Assembly: GCF_030272615.1 (NCBI RefSeq)
Contig: NC_081415.1
Coordinates: forward strand, 261,826,425-261,890,424
From: Cryptomeria japonica
Taxonomy: Eukaryota > Streptophyta > Pinopsida > Cupressales > Cupressaceae
Length of the DNA stretch: 64,000 nucleotides
Reading direction: 5' to 3'
Shown: positions 12,867-26,100 of the stretch, in pieces
Layout of the letters: every line of letters begins with the position of its first letter
How positions within the stretch are numbered: position 1 is the stretch's first letter
Notes under the pieces: generated by a model
Told to the model about the DNA's origin: nothing
Seen by the model: only the letters and a program-made list of their open reading frames with translations
Databases searched by the model: none
Program-made: the position numbers and the translations under genes

Positions 12867-12953
12867 TTATATTTGATCTCCAACAGCACCATCAGTTTTG
12901 TATGCATCCTGATTTCTATGCCACGTCCACAAGGCATGTGTAGAATTAAACAC
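12867..12953 (-). CDS. purple acid phosphatase, last coding exon
   Basis: After an acceptor TTTGTAG (sense), this 29-codon exon reads VFNSTHALWTWHRNQD and on to GAVGDQI, then TAA. This is the C-terminal strand of plant PAPs (the ALWTWYRNQD region), where the family usually continues with about ten to thirty residues, opening YIVRQP. Here the Tyr codon is replaced by TAA at 12869-12867, and the frame beyond still reads IVRQPEIC, so the stop looks like a point change that trims the tail rather than the ancestral end. Catalytic residues are not affected. It joins the preceding exon across a 132-bp intron (12954-13085) in phase 0. Confidence 0.85.
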   Translation of the reverse strand: MFNSTHALWTWHRNQDAYKTDGAVGDQI

Positions 12954-13085
12954 CTACAAACAGAATGAGATCACCGTGATTAAAATTCTAATCAACACAT
13001 AAAGCACATTTTGAATCCCAAACATGTGGTCATATTTCCATGGATAAACGATTATTCAATTTCACAGCCTAGATATATGGCATAC
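12954..13085 (-). other. PAP short intron (132 bp)
   Basis: In the sense direction it begins GTATGC after CTTGAG and ends TTTGTAG before GTGTTTAAT. Both splice sites are canonical GT-AG and preserve the reading frame ILE-VFN. Its ordinary size contrasts with the 50-kb intron one exon upstream. Confidence 0.85.
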
Positions 13086-13367
13086 CTCAAGTATGCCATG
13101 TCCAAAGCTACTCTCTCGATATGCACTCCATTCTGGTTGTTCATCCCAACAGAATTTACCTTTTGCAGGACCCGTAGTGAAATTTATGTGGCATACACCT
13201 CCAAATTCTGGTTTGTTGTCCTCTTTCTTGGGGCACTTGCCTTGATCATCTGCAAAGTCTGTGTCAATACCCTCGATGTTCCCACCATCTCCTACTATGA
13301 TATACAAGGGAGCACATGGATCCAAAGTATAGTTGTACACTCTATTCATTCTTTCATATGCATGTAC
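13086..13367 (-). CDS. purple acid phosphatase, exon with second half of the GHxH motif
   Basis: A 94-codon exon reading VHAYERMNRVYNYTLDPCAP, then IIVGDGGNIEG and KFCWDEQPEWSAYRESSFGH with GILE at the end. VHAYER supplies the second His of the binuclear metal-site motif GHxH, and the GDGGN, FCWD.QP and RESSFGHG stretches are hallmarks of high-molecular-weight plant PAPs, with the WHPPWY context of the upstream exon pointing to the PAP15-like (phytase/phosphatase) group. These enzymes hydrolyse phosphomonoesters with an Fe(III)-metal centre and are normally secreted or vacuolar. The acceptor is chosen at ATAGCAG before GTACAT because it restores GHVHAYER exactly; using the AG three bases earlier would insert a Gln. 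N-glycosylation-type sequons (NYT, NFT) are present. Confidence 0.93.
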
Positions 13368-13380
13368 CTGCTATAATGTT

Positions 13381-15374
13381 GTTAGAATGCTAAAAACTTG
13401 ATAAAACATCGACAGAGACTTCTAGATCACATCAATGCACGTATTTTTTTTTATCATTTTTAATTACTTGAACGAAGTTTCCATGTTTCCCACATATTGA
13501 GACACATGCCCTGCTATAGACCTGTAAGAATTAAAGTTGATAGGAATTCCACTCTACTTATTTGGCACTTTTTGCACAGACATCATTCACTCTACTTGTG
13601 GTAACGTTAATGATACATTTCATCCCTCAATACTGTGGGTACATTCTATGTAAGAGAGAATCCTCCACCTACCCTGTAAACACCCTGCATAGAGATCATC
13701 CTCATTAACTGAAAAAAGTATTTACTTGTATTTCTTCCAATTTTCAGATAGAATTCACATTATGCAACCACAAAGTTCCAAGATCGGTAAGAGTGTGAGG
13801 TAAGGTTCAAAGAATAAGAATCAGGGAAAATTCCTATGGGATGAGGTAAGAGCATGCAAGCTGGGACAAGGAAATTTCACAGGCTAACTGAACAGATTAA
13901 GAGTGTAAATTCATTCCTACATGTACAAAATGAAACTTCACCAGTGATTAACTGCAGTTTGCATGCTAATTATCTCTTTCTGTGTATGCACTACATTTGT
14001 TCCTTTCATGCCTAATATCCTACTCAAGGGATGAGGAAGAGTATAACCGCTTTGCTCAAACAAACTGTAAGTTGTCCCAATGCAAAAGTTTCTAGGTCAC
14101 TACTTCATCCTTTGAAAGTAAGCATGAACCTCTCAGCACCGGAGGTGGGCTAGAATATTCATGCTTGTCATCATTAGAAAAGGTGGTTTGAGTCTGAAAA
14201 GCATCAATTATATTTTCCAATCAAAAAACAGTTGTGTGCCCAGGATACAATGTCAAAACCCACCAATATAAATGGGCTATCTACCGCACATCCCACTACT
14301 GGTTGCCAACTATAAGTTGAGAGCTTCCATTGACCTTACAAAAATCCTTTATTTAATGGCCTTCAATCTATTGCGTTGTTTACAGCTTAAAACTGATCAA
14401 AAGAGCAAAGTCAGATTGTCATTAAAATATTTTATTTACATACTTAAAATATATTTTGCTTCCCTAATAGGGAATTGCATTTGAGATAGATTGTACAATC
14501 AGAATCTCAAAATTAAATCTCATACATAATATACACCCTAATGTTTACACATGTAAAAAGCAGGGTGTTTCACGATCCAATGAAGCAATAGTCTGCAAAA
14601 AATCGCGATTATACCCGATTAATCTTGAATCCTGGAGCTAGCTGATTCATTCCTTGAAAAAATCGTTGACCAAGCGTTGACCCAATTTTCAAAGTTTTTT
14701 GCATTTAAATCACGTTAAAAACCCAAAAAATGGCAAAAAAGTGAAAAAAATCATTGTAAAAACTTGCAAAACCCTAGAAAAACGCATGAAATTACTGAAT
14801 TGCTTAGAAATAGGGTTGGTATGAGACAAAATCAAAGCCAATGTGGAATCAACATTAAAAAAGTTTGTTATTTTGTCCATTTTCGAAGGGTTCATCATTC
14901 CCCACATTTCACTTGTTCAAACCCACGAGCTCAATGACCCAACAAAGGTAGAAAGCCCACAAGCTCAATGGCCCAGTAGGGGTTTGAACCTTGGTGGCTA
15001 CCTCGCCAATGGAGTTTTTCTACCACAACACTAAATGTTAAAAGACATATTTAATATATGTAGATATAGATATATGATTTTTAATTTATAATTGATATAG
15101 TTAATTTTTGCTCAAACAAAGATATACAATTCATTATGTGAGCAATATATCTAAAGTGCTGCATAAAATAAATCTGAATGACAACAAACAAGCTTACATA
15201 GTTGTAATAAAAGAGCCTCCAACACACAATCATTAAAATTTGTCTCTACCTAAAATAGTAGTTGCAAGCTAGGTATTGCCAAAATCAGTGGCTTGCTAAT
15301 CTTTTACTTCAGCTAAACAAATGCCTTTTGTTGAATTCAACCCCATAAAAGACTTATCAATTGCCATCAAGGAA
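13381..15374. other. acceptor-proximal intron sequence, nothing coding recognised
   Basis: AT-rich intron DNA. A segment at about 14560-15030 has a different texture, with runs of AAAAAAT and a tail TTTGAACCTTGGTGGCTACC like the ends of dispersed plant repeats, but no element boundaries or coding motifs could be set. The remainder shows no repeat or motif I can name. Confidence 0.4.
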
Positions 15375-17040
15375 TATAAAGCATTGCAACTATGGAATAT
15401 GATTTGATAAGCTTTCTCAAATATTGAACTACCCCTAGAAAACTCCTTGCCTCAATCACAATGAAAGTCTTGGAACACTTCAAAATGGCTTCCACTCTTA
15501 CTAAATTCCTAACGAATGTTGGATCTTTGTCTGATAAATTTTGATCTCAACTACTTCATAGACTTAGCTAATCTTTGATCTCAGACTTAGACAACTATTT
15601 GGTGTATTTGGTGACTGCCCTTTTAAAAAGTTAAATGAATATTTGCCTGTGTAATCAGTAATATGAATATAAACAACAAAAAAAAAAAATTCCAACCCCC
15701 CCTTCGTCAAGTTGTGGATTCTCCCCTCTTGAGTTGGGTTGGGTTGTTGATGGTTTGATAGGTGGGTTTGTTTGGCTTGTCTAATTTTGTTTGTTTGGGG
15801 TTCGCACCTCTGTTTGGTCTATTTAATTTCGATAGCCTGTTGACTTTGTAAAGGGTCAGCACCCTAGTTAACATTGCTGTATTTATCAAAAACAAAAAAC
15901 TATTTTCTACAATTCATAAGTTAAACTCCTTGTCTCAATCACAATGAAAGTCTTGGATCACTTCAAAATGGCTTCCACTTTTACTAAATTCCTAACAATA
16001 GTTGGATCTCTGTTTGATAAATTTTGATCTCAGCTACTTAGACTTAGCTAATATCCATAGAAAACTCCTTGCCTCTATCACAATGAAAGTCTTGGATCAC
16101 TCCAAAATGGCTTCCACTTTTACTAAATTCCAAGTTGGATCTCAGTCTGATAATTTTTTATCTTAGCTACTTCATATACTTAGCTAATCTTTGATCTCAA
16201 ACTTAGACAACTATTTGGTGTATTTGGTGACTGCCCTTTTAAAAAGTTAAATGAATATTTGCCTATGTAATCAGCAACATGAATATAAACAACAAAATCT
16301 ATTTTCTACAATTCATGGGTTAAACTCTATTTTATTTACTCTCTAGAATCTCTATGCTATGGAAATGCCCTTAAGTTTTTTTTTAAAAGTAGTTTGTGTC
16401 TATTTTTCTACAAATTTTTACGATTTTTTAAAATCCAATTTCTTACTCATTTTTTCAAAAAATCTTATACTTTTGGTTTGCCGATTTTTTTCCCAAATGA
16501 ATTTTGTTACTATGATATAAAGCATTGCAATTGTGAAATATGATTTGATAAGCTTTCTAAAATATTGAATTAACCCTACAAAACTCCTTTCCTCAATCAC
16601 AATGTAATTCTTGGATCACTTCAAAATGGCTTTCACTTTTACTATTTGTCTGTTAACTTTTGATCTCAATTACTTCATAGACTTAGTTAATATTTGATTT
16701 GACTTAAACAACTATTTGGTGTATTTGGTGACTGACCTCTTAAAAAGTTAACTGATTATTTGCCTATGTAATCAATAATATGAATATAAACAACAAAAAA
16801 TTATTTTCTACAATTCATGGGTTAAACTCTATTTTATTTGCTCTTTATATCTCTATGCTATGGAAATGCCCTGAAGTTATTTTAAAAAAATAGTTTTTCT
16901 CCTTTTCTACAATTTTTTTATGTTTTTTTTTTAAAATCTGATTTTTTCTGGGCTTTTTGCCTATTTTTTCCCAATTTTTTCAAAAAATCTTATACTTTTG
17001 GTTTGCCGATTTTTTTCCTAAACGATTTTTGCTACTATAA
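15375..17040. repeat. four degenerate direct copies of a 300-500 bp intron repeat
   Basis: A block with GATTTGATAAGCTTTCT, CTCCTTGCCTCAATCACAAT, CACTTCAAAATGGCTTCCAC, GGTGTATTTGGTGACTGCCC and ATATAAACAACAAAA recurs at about 15375-15680, 15925-16055 (partial), 16058-16330 and 16515-16830. A companion T-rich block ending ATCTTATACTTTTGGTTTGC is at about 16455-16490 and 16977-17020. The copies diverge by substitutions and deletions, so the duplications are old. Confidence 0.75.
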
Positions 17041-17245
17041 ACTTTCATCTACTTGCTCAAACAACGAGTGTCATTGTCAAACATCAGGCTTTATATATGT
17101 TGTGCATCCATTTTTTCCCAACTCGTCTGCTTTACAATACTTCATTGGACATTTACAAACAATATGGTTTGATTTCACAAAATCATAATCCTATAGCTCA
17201 AGTCTTGAGATATGAATAGGATGCTTGAAACTCTACCATTGCTTC

Positions 17246-17953
17246 TGTTAAATTTTTTGATTAAAATTGAAATTACAGAGATACAGGGCAATATCTCTGA
17301 TATTACTGTTATAATTCGAAATTAAAACAGAAATATCTAAATATATATATCTCACACTCAGTATATATATTGCACACAGTCTTTATTATTCTCACACTGC
17401 ACATAAATCACAGCATATAACCTCAGGGATCTTCACGTAGCATATAAGTGCGGATATCTTTACGTACAGCCAACTAGAATTCGCTCAGATGTATTTTATG
17501 TGTATAGCTATTATCTACACACAGCTCTGAATATATAACACAAGATATATATCGCACACACAATGTAATATTCTCACGTAGCAGATATATGTTGCAACCT
17601 TTTTTCAAACACCTGGCAGACCAAATTACTCAGATCGCCGCCTATCCTTTTTAATCTTCTTGACTTTACTAAGGCCCACGACTAGGAGATAAAATACCCG
17701 ATAGTAGAAGTGGACTGACATGTCCCAATCGGGGAGTCATTAGAAAAGTGTGTGATTAGTTATGTAAAGACACCCGATACATAATGCATTCAATGAATAT
17801 TAGTTATTCAATAACAAAAGCAAATGGATAATAACAAAGCATGATGATTAGAGAAGAGACGAGATCACTGACAGGGATCATAAAATAATTTAAAAAATAA
17901 GGATTGCAACAGCAGTAAGGAGAAAGATATCTCATGTCGCTATAACATCAACA
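17246..17953 (-). repeat. element D 3' LTR
   Basis: Left copy in window coordinates and 3' LTR in the coding sense. Ends TG...CA; partner at 27592-28306. The next plus-strand bases, CTCCCTCTTAACT, are the complement of the polypurine tract. Confidence 0.93.
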
Positions 17954-18375
17954 CTCCCTCTTAACTAGGGAGGTATCTTTCCATATATACATGACATCCA
18001 CAATGGCTCCTCCCATTTGTGGAGAAGAGTTTATTACGGAGTCATTCAACGTGATGTCCATGGCTACTCCCATGAGTGGAAAGGAATATGTGCACAAGTG
18101 CCCATCACGGAGTCACTCAATGTGATGTCGTCATGGTGTCACTCAACATGATGTCCACCATGGCTACTACCAGAGGGTGGATAAACACAAGTAAGAGAAT
18201 CATCACAGAGTCTCTCAACCTGATGTTGTCATGGAATCACTCAACATGACATCCACCATGGCTACTCCTAGAGGGTGGATGGAACCACATCTCTGTCTCA
18301 GAGATGGACAAGGGCTTTCACCTCAAATTTCTCTGTCACAAAGAAAGATGCATTATGGCAAATTACAAAAAATCA

Positions 18376-21300
18376 CTAATACTGAGACTCCCTCTCAGCA
18401 AGGGCTTCACTCTCCACAACTCCAATCTTGTCTCGAAAATGCACAAACTTCACTCTGGAGAGAGGCTTGGTGAGAATGTCAGTCGTCTGTTCATCAATGC
18501 AAATATATCAAAACTGAATGGCTTTCTGTAATACCATATCTCTGATGTAATGGTATTTGATCTCAACATGTTTTGTTTATTCATGTAACAATGGATTGAC
18601 AGATAGCTTTACACAGCTTTGATTGTCACAATGAATAACAATCGGCTCCAATGATTGTCCAAACAATCCTGCAAGGAGCATTCAAATCCACACTACTTCT
18701 CGAGCTGCTACACATGCTACAATATATTTTGCCTTTGTCGTACTTAATGCTACTAAGGATTGCTTCCTGCTGCACCAAGAAATCATTGCAGAACCCAAGT
18801 TGAAGCAACACCTAGAGGTGCTCTTTCTATCAACTACACTCTCGGCCCAATCAGAATCAGATTAACCTTGTAGCTTTAGATCTATACAGGAAGAATACTT
18901 TCAACCCATATCCAATCGTCCCACATATGTATCTCAGGATATGCTTAGCTGCAACTAGATAAATTTGCCTTAGTTCACACATGAACTGATTGAGGGTACT
19001 CACTGCATAGCAAATGTCTAGTCTATTATTGACTAGATACATCAATGATCCAATAAATTGCCTGTACATGGTGGGATCTACCAAATTTGAACTAGCTGCA
19101 AACTCACTCAATTTCTTTAGATTTGTTTCCATTGGTGTAGACACAGACTTGCAATCTAACATTCCAAATCTCTTCAAGATATCTATGGTGTATTTTCCTT
19201 CACTTAGAATAATCTCATTGGGTCTTTGCCACACCTCTAATCCCAGAAAATAATGCATAAGACCTAAATCCTTCATCTCAAATTCAGAAGCTAACTCCTT
19301 TCATTTGACAATGAGATGACCTTCACCAGTAAGAAACAAGTCGTTAACATAAAGAACCAATATTAGAGTCTCACCATTAATTACCTTGAAGTAGAGATTT
19401 AACTTGCATCATTCTTGGAGAACCCCAAACTCATCAAGTATTGATCAATCCTTTCATATCAAGCACGAGGTGCCAATTTAAGGCCATACAATGCCTTTTT
19501 CAATCTGAGTACATGAAATTCCTTTCCTTGAATCACAAAACCATCTGGCTGTTCAATGTACACTTCTTCTTCAATTACACCATTAAGGAATGTTGTCTTT
19601 ACGTCCATTTGGTGTAGCTTCCATCCTTTAGCTGATGCAATAGCAATAATAGTCCTGATGGATGTATAGCGAGCTACAAGAGCAAAGGTCTCCTCATAAT
19701 CTATTCCCTCTTTCTGAGAGTATCCTCTAGCCACAAATCTTGCTTGGTACTTTTCAATGCTCCCATCAACTGCATGCTTGATCTTGAAAAGCCACTTGGA
19801 AAATACAACTGATTTCCCTTCTGGTCTAGATAAAACATCCCAAACATCATTCTTGAGAATGGACTGATATTCCTCTGTCATAACATCTTTCAACACTTGC
19901 TGAGTTGATGCCTCCTCAACACTGGAAGGTTCAGATTCGATGATGTGACTCATAGATGCCACATAGCTTGGAAACCTTTGTGGTCTTTTTCTTTCTCTGA
20001 ATGTGCCTCTAGGAGCTGCATACTTTTCTGCATCTTGCATAGTCTGTCTAACCCATAGAGGTCTCTTTCGACTTATAGCAATATCTCTTGGACGATCTGT
20101 GGGTTCCAAAGGCTCAACTAGATCAATAGCCTCTTCAGGTTCAGTAGACTCCCTGTAAATCTTGGGAGTATGATTAACGTTCATGTCCTGAGGAGTCTCT
20201 TGGTCTTCATTATCTACTTCCATGTATGAACCCTTAGATCTTTTGAATGCAACATCTTCTTCAAAAGAGACATCCCTGTTGATCTCTATTTGTTTCTGTC
20301 CTGAAATGTAAATCCTGTAGGCTTTTAAAAATTCACTATAACCCACAAATATTCCTTTCTTTCCAGATGGTTCTAACTTAGATCTCTTATCTTTAGGCAC
20401 ATGAATATAAACAAGACAACCAAAAATTCTCAAATGTCTAACCTCGGGTTTCACACTTGTAAATGCTTCTTCAAGAGTCATACTTTCCAATATTCGATGA
20501 GGGCTCCGATTCTAAACATATAATGCAGTTCTAGATGCTTCTGCCCAAAGAAAGGTTTGTAAGTCTTGATCATGGTTCATAGCTTTGGCTGCCTCAACTA
20601 TGGATCTGTTCTTCCTTTCTGCAACTCCGTTTTGCTGGGGGTTGTAAGGAACACAAAACTCCCTCTTAATCCCTGCCTCAATACAAAAATTACAGAAATT
20701 TCCAGAGGTGTACTCTCCTCCGTTATCAGATCTTAGAACCTTGATTCTTTTTCCTAACAAGTTTTCTACTTGATCCTTAAATTCTTTGAATTTCTCAAGT
20801 ACTTCCTCAGATTCTTTAGACTTTAAAAAATAAATTCAAGTCTTTCTAGAGTAGTCATCAATGAAAGTTACATAATACCAAAAACCACTTAAGGATGCCA
20901 CAGACATTGGACCACATAAAACAGAATGAATAAGATCTAGAATACATTTTGATCTACTTTCACTACAATGAAAAGGACTCTTAGTATTCTTACCCATTAC
21001 ACATCCTTTGCAAGTACCATTATGTTCCTGATTGAGTTTCGGAAGGTCAGCAACCATCTTCTCCATGGATGAAAGAGCTCTGAAGCGAAGGTGAGCAAGT
21101 CTCCTATGCCATATCTCACTCAAACTGGTGGAATCATGCATCAATGCTTGAGTTGGGCTAGTAGAAAGTCTATATAGACTCTCTTGGCGAACACCAATCA
21201 CCTTAGCTATTTTAATGCTAGAGTTCTTTGGCCAAGAAAGAACTTTTCCTTCTGAGAATGCAACTTGATATCCTTTGTCCTCCAAAGCTGAAATTGATTC

Positions 21301-22425
21301 AAGGTTCCTCTTGATACTTGGTACGAACAAGACATCACTCAGGTGAAGAGGGATGCTAGAATCTAGATGTAGAGAGGTGGTTCCGACACCTTTCACATAA
21401 TAGAAAGCATCGTCTCCAATTATTACTTTCAAGTTTGTTTCTCTTTCCACCAAGTCAAAAAGATGCTCTCAATATCCTGTAATGTGTCGTGAAGCACCAC
21501 TATCAATCAGCCAAGTGTTACTGTTGGTTGGGACATTGCTTGGAGGAGCTGAAATGAATAGAAATCCACTTGAGTCTTCTCTTGATTCCTTCTAAGGATA
21601 GACATCATCCACATTTGCAGTAGAGGCATGTGATTTTGGTCTTGTTGAACAATCACTAGCATAGTGACCATATTTGTCACATCTGAAGCACTGAATATGG
21701 GAGAGATCCTTCTTCTTCTTTGATTTAGGAGCAGCATCTGATTTCCTGTCTCTATTTCTTTTGAAATTTCCTTTTCTCCCTTCTCTTCTTTTCCTCTTTG
21801 AAGTTTGGGTAGAAAGAACATAATTATCTTCATTGTAAGAGCTACAACCAATACCTCTTGCTGCCAACCTAGATTCTTCTTGAATTTAATCTGCTCTGCG
21901 GTGTTCAAACTTTGGCAATTTGGATCTTCCTCTGATACTTTGGATGAAGAGCTCCCAAGATTGTGGAAGACCATTTAAAGCCAACATAACCAGGTCTCTG
22001 TTTTCAACTTCATCTCCTATGGCACCTGGCTGATCCTTCAACTCGGTGATCATCATGAAGAAGGAGAGGATAGATTCTCCTTTAGCTATTTTAATGTGAT
22101 GAAATTGTTGCTTCAATGCAAGAGCTCTACTGGTGTTGTTTATTTCATACATGCCTTGTAGACTCTCAAACATGGCTTTGGCCGTCTTTAACTTGGATAT
22201 AATAGGTACAAGGTGATCCTTTACGGAATCAATCAATATCTTCTTGGCCTTCGTACCATTCTTCCTCTATTGTGTTTTCTCAATCTCATCATCAAGCTCG
22301 AGAACTTCTTTCTCCACAAATTCAAGAATATCATTTTCTTCTAACGCAATTAGGACTCTAAACTTCCAAGAGGTGAAGTTGGAGGCACCATCAAGTCTAT
22401 CTTCAACCTTGAGTCCATTTACCAT
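18376..22425 (-). pseudogene. gag-pol: element D gag-pol
   Basis: Start at the ATG at 22425 (MVNGLKVEDRLDGASNF), matching the gag starts of E and F. Visible in order: gag capsid region (SLQGMYEINNTSRALALKQQ), CCHC zinc knuckle CFRCDKYGHYASDC near 21680, pre-integrase HHCC region (IWHRRLAHLRF...CKGCVMGKN) near 21110-20985, integrase core (FIDDYSRKT; NGGEYTSG; NPQQNGVAERKNR), reverse transcriptase (QMDVKTTFLNG), and the closing DILTKPLSRVKFVHF near 18480-18430; stop at 18376. A Trp-to-stop in early gag plus frameshifts around 21480-21590, 20770-20835, 20500 and 19300-19450 inactivate it; the RNase H part below 18860 is heavily decayed. Confidence 0.88.
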
Positions 22426-22461
22426 TTTCAAGACTTGGATAGGACTTCCTTAGTTGAAAAG
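22426..22461 (-). other. element D leader, split by element C
   Basis: The 5' leader between the primer site (27580-27591) and gag is only about 91 bp once element C is removed: 22426-22461 plus 27525-27579. Element C landed in it, duplicating AAAAG (22457-22461 and 27520-27524). Confidence 0.8.
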
Positions 22462-22757
22462 TGTTGTGAAATATGGATCGAAGAAAAATGACAGCGATTC
22501 TGGAAGACTGATTGCCGTCAGTTATTGATCGTCTCCATCATTGAATCCGGTTTAAATACAAGAGGAAAGGTTGCCTACGTAGGGACATGTCCATGCGTGG
22601 CAGTTGCCAGGTATGGACATGTCCCTACGGAGGCAACTGTTCATAACAATTAGTTTGTTTATGTTTAATTTCCAAACGGTATGCTCTGTTAATATATCAC
22701 TCTCCAGATAATAACCGATTTACCATTAGTTAGATTCATGAGGGCTATATCTTAACA
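22462..22757 (-). repeat. element C 3' LTR (296 bp)
   Basis: Starts TGTTGTGAAATATGG and ends ATATCTTAACA on the plus strand. Contains a large inverted repeat at 22571-22636 upstream (in sense) of a TATA-like TTGTATTTAAACC. Confidence 0.95.
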
Positions 22758-23004
22758 CTCCCTCTTAGCAGGAGTGGATCTAAGTAATTTTCTTGGGAGC
22801 ATATTCTGTCATGACTTCCGACACAATTCGGGACAACATTTAATATAGTCTTGTCATGACAATAAACTCAATATCATGATATCCGGCTCAGTCTAGGACA
22901 ATCACTTAAGAAGTCAATCATGAGATGATCACATACTTTAGGATCAAGATATCCGGCACAGTCTGGGACAACAACTTAATGTAGTCAATCTTGACACTTG
23001 GTCA

Positions 23005-23067
23005 ACTATTGTCAAGATCGTCACCTTGAAATAGTAACCTTAAACATAAGAAGATCGTCATCTTCTT
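23005..23067 (-). other. element C paired hairpins after pol
   Basis: Two hairpins lie 90 bp past the pol stop. In plus-strand text the pol-proximal one is AAGAAG, loop ATCGTCAT, CTTCTT (23048-23067). The distal one is ACTATTGTCAAG, loop ATCGTCAC, CTTGAAATAGT with one bulged base (23005-23035). In sense the loops read ATGACGAT and GTGACGAT. Homologous pairs occur in elements E, F and G with different stem sequences. Function unknown; a structured RNA in the 3' non-coding region is inferred. Confidence 0.7.
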
Positions 23068-23156
23068 GAACACAGTTAGAATATTGCAATATACATTTTA
23101 TTTATTTATTCATGAACAAATTACACATGGTAGGAATTTCATCCTAATAATCTCAA

Positions 23157-26100
23157 TTATAATCTAGTCATACCAAGTTTACTTCTGAAGTATTCTATCT
23201 TCAATCTTGCAAGTGGCTTGGTGAAGATATCAGCATTTTGTTCTTCAGTACTGATGTACACTAGTTTTATGACGTTTCGATCTACCATATCTCTTATGTA
23301 GTGATAAGGGATCTCAATATGTTTGGATCGATTGTGAAAAACTGGATTTACTGAGAGCTTGATACAGCTCTGATTATCACAGTGAATTATTGTTGAATTC
23401 AGAGTTTTTCCAAATAATCCAAATAATAACTTTCTTAGCCATACCACTTCACGAGCTCCCATGGAGGCTGCCATATATTCTGCTTCGATGGAGCTTTGTG
23501 CAACTGCTGACTGTTTTCTACTAAACCAAGATATCATAGCAGAACCAAGACTGAAGCAACACCCTGTAGTACTTTTACGGTTAGTGGTACTTCCGGCCCA
23601 ATCAGAATCAGAATATCCTTCAAGTTGAATCTCAACATTTTCATACTTTAAGCCAAGTTCGATTGTGCCTCGTAAATATCTTAGAATGTTTTTAGCAGCC
23701 ATTAGATGTATCTTCTTAGGTTCACACATGAAGTGACTTAATACATTTGTAGCATAGCTGATATCAGGACGAGTATTTACCAAATACATGAGTGAACCGA
23801 CGACTTGTCTGTAGAGTGTGGGATCTGTAGGTTTTGAATCTTCTACCTCAATTTTCAGCTTGTGCAAATTAGTTTCCATTGGTGTAGCTAATGGCTTGCA
23901 CTCCATCATCCCAAATCTAGTTAGAATATCTGTGGTGTACTTTCCTTGATTTAGGAAGATGTAGTTTTTCTTCTGCCATACTTCTAATCCCAGAAAATAA
24001 TGTAGAAGCCCTAGATCCTTCATATCGAATTCTGCTGCCAGATCTTGCTTACATTTCTCAATGAGATTATCCTCTCCTGTTATCAAAAGATCATCCATGT
24101 AAAGGACCAATATAATCATATTGCAATTTGAAGCCTTGAAGTAGATGTTGGGATCTGCTAGGTTCTTGGAGTACCCTAGTTTGGAGAGATAGTTGTCTAT
24201 CCTTGCATACCAGGCCCTAGGTGCTTGTTTTAACCCATAGAGAGCTTTCTTTAGTTTACAAACATAGCAATTTTTATCATGTAGGTGAATCCTTCTGGTT
24301 GTTCTATATATACTTCTTCTTCAATTGAACCATTTAGGAAGGCAGTCTTTACATCCATTTGGTGAATTTTCCATCCTTTGGATGCTGCAATTGCAATGAT
24401 TGTTCTTACTAACGTATACCAGGCAACTAGGGCAAATGTCTCTTCATAATCAATTCCTGCTTTCTGAGAGAATCCCCTGGCCACAAAGCGAGCTTTATGT
24501 TTTTCAATGCTGCCATTAGATGCATATTTGATCTTGAATAACCACTTGGATGAGACAACTGATTTGTCTTTTGGTCTAGGCACTATATCCCAAACATCAT
24601 TCTTTAGTATAGATTGATATTCTTCAACCATAGCATCTTTCCAAGCCTGTTTTGATAAGGCTTCTCTGACATTTGTTGGTTCAGAATTTGTGAGTTCGGT
24701 CAGAAGTGCAGCATAACATTTTAGAGTTCTTGTTCTCTTATTTTCTTTGGAAATTTCATTTGGTTCTACATTATTCTCTTCAATCATTTTCCTTGCCCAT
24801 AGAGGTCTTTTCTTGTTATTGAGTGTTTCAATATTTTCATCAACAAGAAGTTCAGAAGCTCTTATGATGTCCTCCCTCTCAGTGTCTGAAGGTTTGGAAC
24901 TTTCTATGATATTCTCCCTCTCAATCTCAGTTATGTGATCTTCTTCTTCTTTAGTAATGTTATCATCCTCAGGTTCTTTGAGTGCAGTGTTTTCTTCAAA
25001 CTTTACATCTCTACTTATCTCAACAAATTTTTTTCCTGGAATGTAAATGCGATATCCTTTAGTATTTTCACTATAGCCAATGAAGATACCTCTTTTTCCG
25101 GATGGTTCTAGTTTTGTCCTCTTTTCTTTAGGAACATGTATATATACGGGACAGCCAAATATCCTTAAATGACTTAAGTCTGGTTTGTTCCCTGTAAAAG
25201 CTTCTTCAGGGGTTATGTTTTCTAGAACTGAATGCGGACATCTTGTTTTGAATGTAGACTGCTGTATTTGAAGCTTCTACCCAGAATGAAGTGTGTAAAT
25301 TTTGGTCATGCATCATGGCTTTTGCTGCTTCAATTATGGTTCTATTCTTTCTTTCTGCTACTCCATTCTGTTGTGGATTATATGGTACAGTATACTCCCT
25401 CTTAATCCCAACAGAATTACAAAAGTCTTTGAAGTTGTCAAATGTATATTCTCCCCCATTGTCGGATCTTAACACCTTAATTTTCTTCCCTAACTAGTTT
25501 TCTACTAGTGCCTTGAATTCTTTGAACTTAGATAGTACTTCATTTGAGTCCTTGCACTTTAGAAAATATATCCATGTTTTTCGAGAGTAGTCGTCAACAA
25601 AGATTATGTAGTATAAGGATCCAGTTAGGGATGTTGTTGACATGGGACCGCATAGGTCTGAGTGAATTAGTTCTAAAATAACTTTTGATTTGTGCTCGCT
25701 TGAGGGAAAAGAAACTTTCACATTCTTTCCCAAGGCACATCCTTTGCAAATGCCTGTGTGTTCAGATTTTAGTTGGGGCAGTCCTGAAGTAATCTTCTTT
25801 ATGTTGGATAGAGCACTATATCTTAGGTGTCCTAATCTTTTGTGCCATAATTCATTATTATTTGAAACTTCAAGATTTAGTGCTTCCTTTTGATCACTGC
25901 ATAGTTTGTATAGGCTACCATCTCTTGAACCTACTGTTATGGCATTTTTGATATTTGTATTTTTAGGCCAGAGTAGAACTTTATCTTCATTGAAGGTAAC
26001 CCGATATCCTTGATCAGCTAGGCCTGAGATTGAGACTAGATTTCTTTTTATTCCAGGTACAAACAGAACATCCTTTAATTGTAGAGATACTCCATTTCTT

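Noticed and set aside
13011-13376. 121-codon plus-strand open frame
   Set aside because: It is the antisense shadow of the PAP exon at 13086-13367.
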